From positions 1 through 64,000 of the forward strand of contig JAPSLP010000009.1 of the NCBI GenBank assembly GCA_031180665.1: 64,000 nt of DNA, read 5' to 3'. Below, in pieces: positions 61,956 through 64,000 of this stretch; position 1 is the stretch's first letter, and each line of letters starts with the position of its first letter. The position numbers were made by a program, and so were the translations under genes. The notes under the pieces were generated by a model that ran no database searches, was not told the DNA's origin, and saw nothing but the letters and a program-made list of their open reading frames with translations. The stretch is from Cupriavidus sp. (GTDB lineage Bacteria > Pseudomonadota > Gammaproteobacteria > Burkholderiales > Burkholderiaceae).

Positions 61956-63428
61956 TCAGACCTCGCGGGTGCTGGTCGAGCCCGACGCCATGGTCCCGAC
62001 TCCCGCCGGGGGATTCGGCTTCCCGTGCACCGCGGCAGGAGCCCGGCCCAAGCTCAGCCATAGCGCCTGGGCATGGGCGCGTACCGGGGACTGTCGAGCC
62101 CGGACGCCGGCAACTCCAGCCATGGCATCGCGCAGGGCCTGCTTGCCGGCCTCGCGCAGCGCCTCACGGATGTTCAGCAGATCGTGACAGGTATGACAGG
62201 CTTTCAGATCGAGCCGCTGCAGCGCGTCGCCGAGATGATGCAATTGCCGCTCCGTCAGCTGGGCGCCGGCACGGGCCAGCAGATCGTCCACGCGCCGCTC
62301 GATCTCCGTGAGCACCGCTTCGCCCTCGCGCTGCCGCGCCAGCGTGCGCAGGTTGTGGACCAGCAAATCCATCGCAGCACCGGCCTGGTCGGCATCGCTG
62401 CCGGGATCGAGCAGCAGGTCCGTCAATGTCTTCACGGCCGCCTGCGGTGGGCTGCTGCGAGGTTCCCCGATGCCGCAATCGTCGATGCGATCGTTGACGA
62501 GACTCGACGCAGCTTCGGCGGCCTGGTCCGGCCTGGCGGCGTTGGACAGGCGCGGCGGCGCTGCTTCGTGTGCAGTGCCTAGCTGCCTGCGGATCAGATC
62601 CAGCGCGGTATCCCGCTCGCGCGAGCGCAGCGCATTGGCATGCCCGGTCATGTCCGCCACGGTCAGCCCGCCGGTTACCGACGCCTTGCGCAGCGCTTGC
62701 GCGGCCTCGCGCAATTGATTGGCCAATGCCTTCGTGAGCGCCGGTTCGCCGTCCGCCAGTTCCAAACGGCACAACGCCTCGACCGAGCGTCGGAACATGT
62801 CGAAGGTGCCCGCGGCGTGCACGCCCCCGGCCAGGAAGTCGCGGTCGCGCGGGCGCCGGCTGACCCAGTCGTCCCGAAGACGGACAAGGCCCAGGACGCC
62901 CTTGCCGTCGCATACCTTGGCCAGTTCGCTGTCCAGCCGCGTCACCACGTGCTCGACAACGGCAGGGGGAACGATGCCGTCCGGCTCGAACGTGCGCAAT
63001 GCTTGATCGATCTGCTTGTTGACCATGTGCCACGCAGCAATCGACACCGCATCGCTCGGCGCGGGCCGGACTTCCGGTCGTTGCATCGCCTCCATCATCT
63101 TCTGCAATGAATCCTTCCTGTATCCGGCACAGAACACGACGAGCGCATCGGGCGGCGGTGGCGCCAAATGATGATAAATCGACTGCGTCGTAGCGGCGTC
63201 CCCCGAGGGCGGCGTGCCAGTGTAGGCGACTCGAGGCGGAGGGCTGGTGCGCGCCGGTTCCGTGCGCCGGCCGCGCCAGAAGAACAGCGTACGCAGAAGC
63301 CGGGACCAGGCACCGGTTCGCGGACTCGACGTGTCCAATGCAATGCGCGGAGATGGCGCGGGGTCGGGCCGTGGCTTGGACCTGACGCCTGCGCACTGGC
63401 CGAAGAATCTGAACGCGACTTGCAACAT
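61956..63428 (-). CDS. hypothetical protein, large soluble, possible secreted effector
   Basis: A 490-residue protein that I do not recognise. No signal peptide or membrane helix is evident. Pro- and Arg-rich N-terminal 90 residues precede an alpha-helical middle (DQALRTFEPDGIVPP, VEALCRLELADGEPALTKAL) and a C-terminal helical part with a H-x-x-C pair (LDLKACHTCHDLLNIREALR). Its last residues are flexible. Start ATG 63428 is chosen because the frame stops just upstream. Gene order suggests it is the second gene of a unit with the one at 63510-63989. Features such as the disordered head fit effectors but do not prove it. Confidence 0.6.
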   Translation of the reverse strand: MLQVAFRFFGQCAGVRSKPRPDPAPSPRIALDTSSPRTGAWSRLLRTLFFWRGRRTEPARTSPPPRVAYTGTPPSGDAATTQSIYHHLAPPPPDALVVFCAGYRKDSLQKMMEAMQRPEVRPAPSDAVSIAAWHMVNKQIDQALRTFEPDGIVPPAVVEHVVTRLDSELAKVCDGKGVLGLVRLRDDWVSRRPRDRDFLAGGVHAAGTFDMFRRSVEALCRLELADGEPALTKALANQLREAAQALRKASVTGGLTVADMTGHANALRSRERDTALDLIRRQLGTAHEAAPPRLSNAARPDQAAEAASSLVNDRIDDCGIGEPRSSPPQAAVKTLTDLLLDPGSDADQAGAAMDLLVHNLRTLARQREGEAVLTEIERRVDDLLARAGAQLTERQLHHLGDALQRLDLKACHTCHDLLNIREALREAGKQALRDAMAGVAGVRARQSPVRAHAQALWLSLGRAPAAVHGKPNPPAGVGTMASGSTSTREV

Positions 63429-63509
63429 CGATCACTCACAAACAAGACAGTAAAATGCGGCTCTCCAGGCGGCCCACATCGATGCCGCCTACTTCCTTAG
63501 TGCTTCGGT

Positions 63510-63989
63510 TCAGGCTCGAACCCAATCGCGCAGCGAATCCATCCCGTTCTCGGGCTTCGGGTCGGTTGCGAAAAGCTGCCGGAACCAGACCGTCGCCGCG
63601 TCGAACGCGGCCGCTTCGTCGGATGCCGATGGCACGCTGTGCGGTGCCTGCGCCGACGCGGACCCGGACGCGGACGCGGCCGGGCCAGCACTCGCCATGC
63701 CCTGGCCGGCGGCGGGCGCCTTACCCGCGGCGCGCGACCTGCCGTCAGTGCGCGTTGGAGTCGGCACTCCAGGCTTCGCCTTCTTCTTTTCGGCTTCGCG
63801 CTTCGCCGCCCGCTCCGCTTGCAGCGCCACCTGCATGGCCAGCAAGGCAGCCAGCTTGTCATAGGCTGCCATCCAGTCGCCCAGCAGCCGGCGTTGCCCG
63901 GCCAGCGCGCTGGCGGCGCGCGACGTGCCGGTGTCCTGGCGTTCGCTGGCGCGCGCCGAGCGATGGACCATCGTCCGCAGTGCGAGCAT
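63510..63989 (-). CDS. hypothetical protein, helical with disordered C-terminus (possibly partial)
   Basis: A 159-residue predicted protein from ATG 63989; the frame is still open at the window edge (only 11 bases remain upstream), so the true start may lie outside. The N-terminal 70 residues are Ala/Arg/Lys-rich helical (LAALLAMQVALQAERAAKRE, AEKKKAK), then a Ser/Ala/Gly/Pro-rich linker, then a short helical tail (ATVWFRQLFATDP, ENGMDSLRDWVRA). No family is recognised. It lies 81 bases upstream of the larger unknown gene, on the same strand, so the two are probably one unit. Confidence 0.5.
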   Translation of the reverse strand: MLALRTMVHRSARASERQDTGTSRAASALAGQRRLLGDWMAAYDKLAALLAMQVALQAERAAKREAEKKKAKPGVPTPTRTDGRSRAAGKAPAAGQGMASAGPAASASGSASAQAPHSVPSASDEAAAFDAATVWFRQLFATDPKPENGMDSLRDWVRA

Positions 63990-64000
63990 GGCCGGCGTCG

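Noticed and set aside
61956..63989. Type III secretion cluster
   Set aside because: No conserved secretion component, chaperone or effector motif could be recognised; the effector idea is kept only as a low-confidence hypothesis.

Overview
The window is very GC-rich DNA (by eye about two thirds G+C or more) with short gaps and many same-strand pairs that overlap by a few bases. Gene content points to a betaproteobacterium of the order Burkholderiales: opgGH for periplasmic glucans, a PagL-type lipid A deacylase, CreA and entericidin, a valine-degradation operon under an AraC-type regulator, glutathione-linked formaldehyde oxidation, and an FMN riboswitch in front of ribB. The genus cannot be fixed from the sequence alone. 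No rRNA, tRNA, CRISPR array, insertion sequence or phage gene was found, so this is mostly core chromosome with a few accessory patches.

Layout. 0.2-7.7 kb: an Mpo1-like membrane protein, a Crp/Fnr regulator overlapping arylamine N-acetyltransferase, an SDR-acyl-CoA ligase-acid phosphatase run, a thioesterase-creA pair, and HU with a clear terminator. 7.9-16.3 kb: a Bcr/CflA exporter, a secreted protein of unknown role, opgGH, and two small envelope proteins. 16.4-19.4 kb: a tandem repeat, ribB with its riboswitch, pagL, and an XRE regulator. 19.5-25.3 kb: a CorC-like protein, a 91-bp tandem repeat, two DUF-type envelope genes, entericidin, and NhaR divergent from a universal stress protein and TerC. 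25.3-27.1 kb: a phospholipase D lipoprotein.

27.3-35.0 kb holds the most coherent accessory system. Two divergent transcription units share a promoter region with GAAAT-ATTTC type repeats. One reads H-x-C type PLP deaminase, 2-keto-3-deoxygluconate kinase, KDPG aldolase. The other reads RpiR regulator, N-acyl-D-amino-acid deacylase, RidA, GntP permease. Together they form a plausible route for an N-acylated 2-amino-sugar acid (N-acetyl-D-glucosaminate is the best guess): import, deacylation, deamination to 2-keto-3-deoxygluconate, phosphorylation and cleavage to pyruvate and glyceraldehyde 3-phosphate. This is inference.

35-49 kb: a Tat-exported aldo/keto reductase, a transporter resembling the nucleotide-transporter branch of the MFS, adhC-fghA, a GlxA-type regulator divergent from a CPA2 cation antiporter, and the AraC/acd-mmsA-mmsB-hibch valine operon. 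49-51.7 kb is a lower-GC patch around an alanine-type aminotransferase, with a 5'-truncated Abi-like gene and an orphan membrane protein. 51.9-61.8 kb: a YqjI/YqjH-like nickel/iron pair, an AI-2E family permease, a D-threonine-aldolase-like enzyme, a histidine phosphatase, a tautomerase/LysR pair, an M14 carboxypeptidase overlapping an alpha/beta hydrolase, and a Tat-exported epoxide-hydrolase-like protein. 61.9-64.0 kb: two unrecognised genes, the second perhaps continuing past the window edge.

A recurring oddity is short-period tandem repetition. Four intergenic arrays have periods of 8, 10, 10 and 11-12 bp, there is one 91-bp array, and four genes carry in-frame repeats (about 9, 12, 15 and 18 bp).
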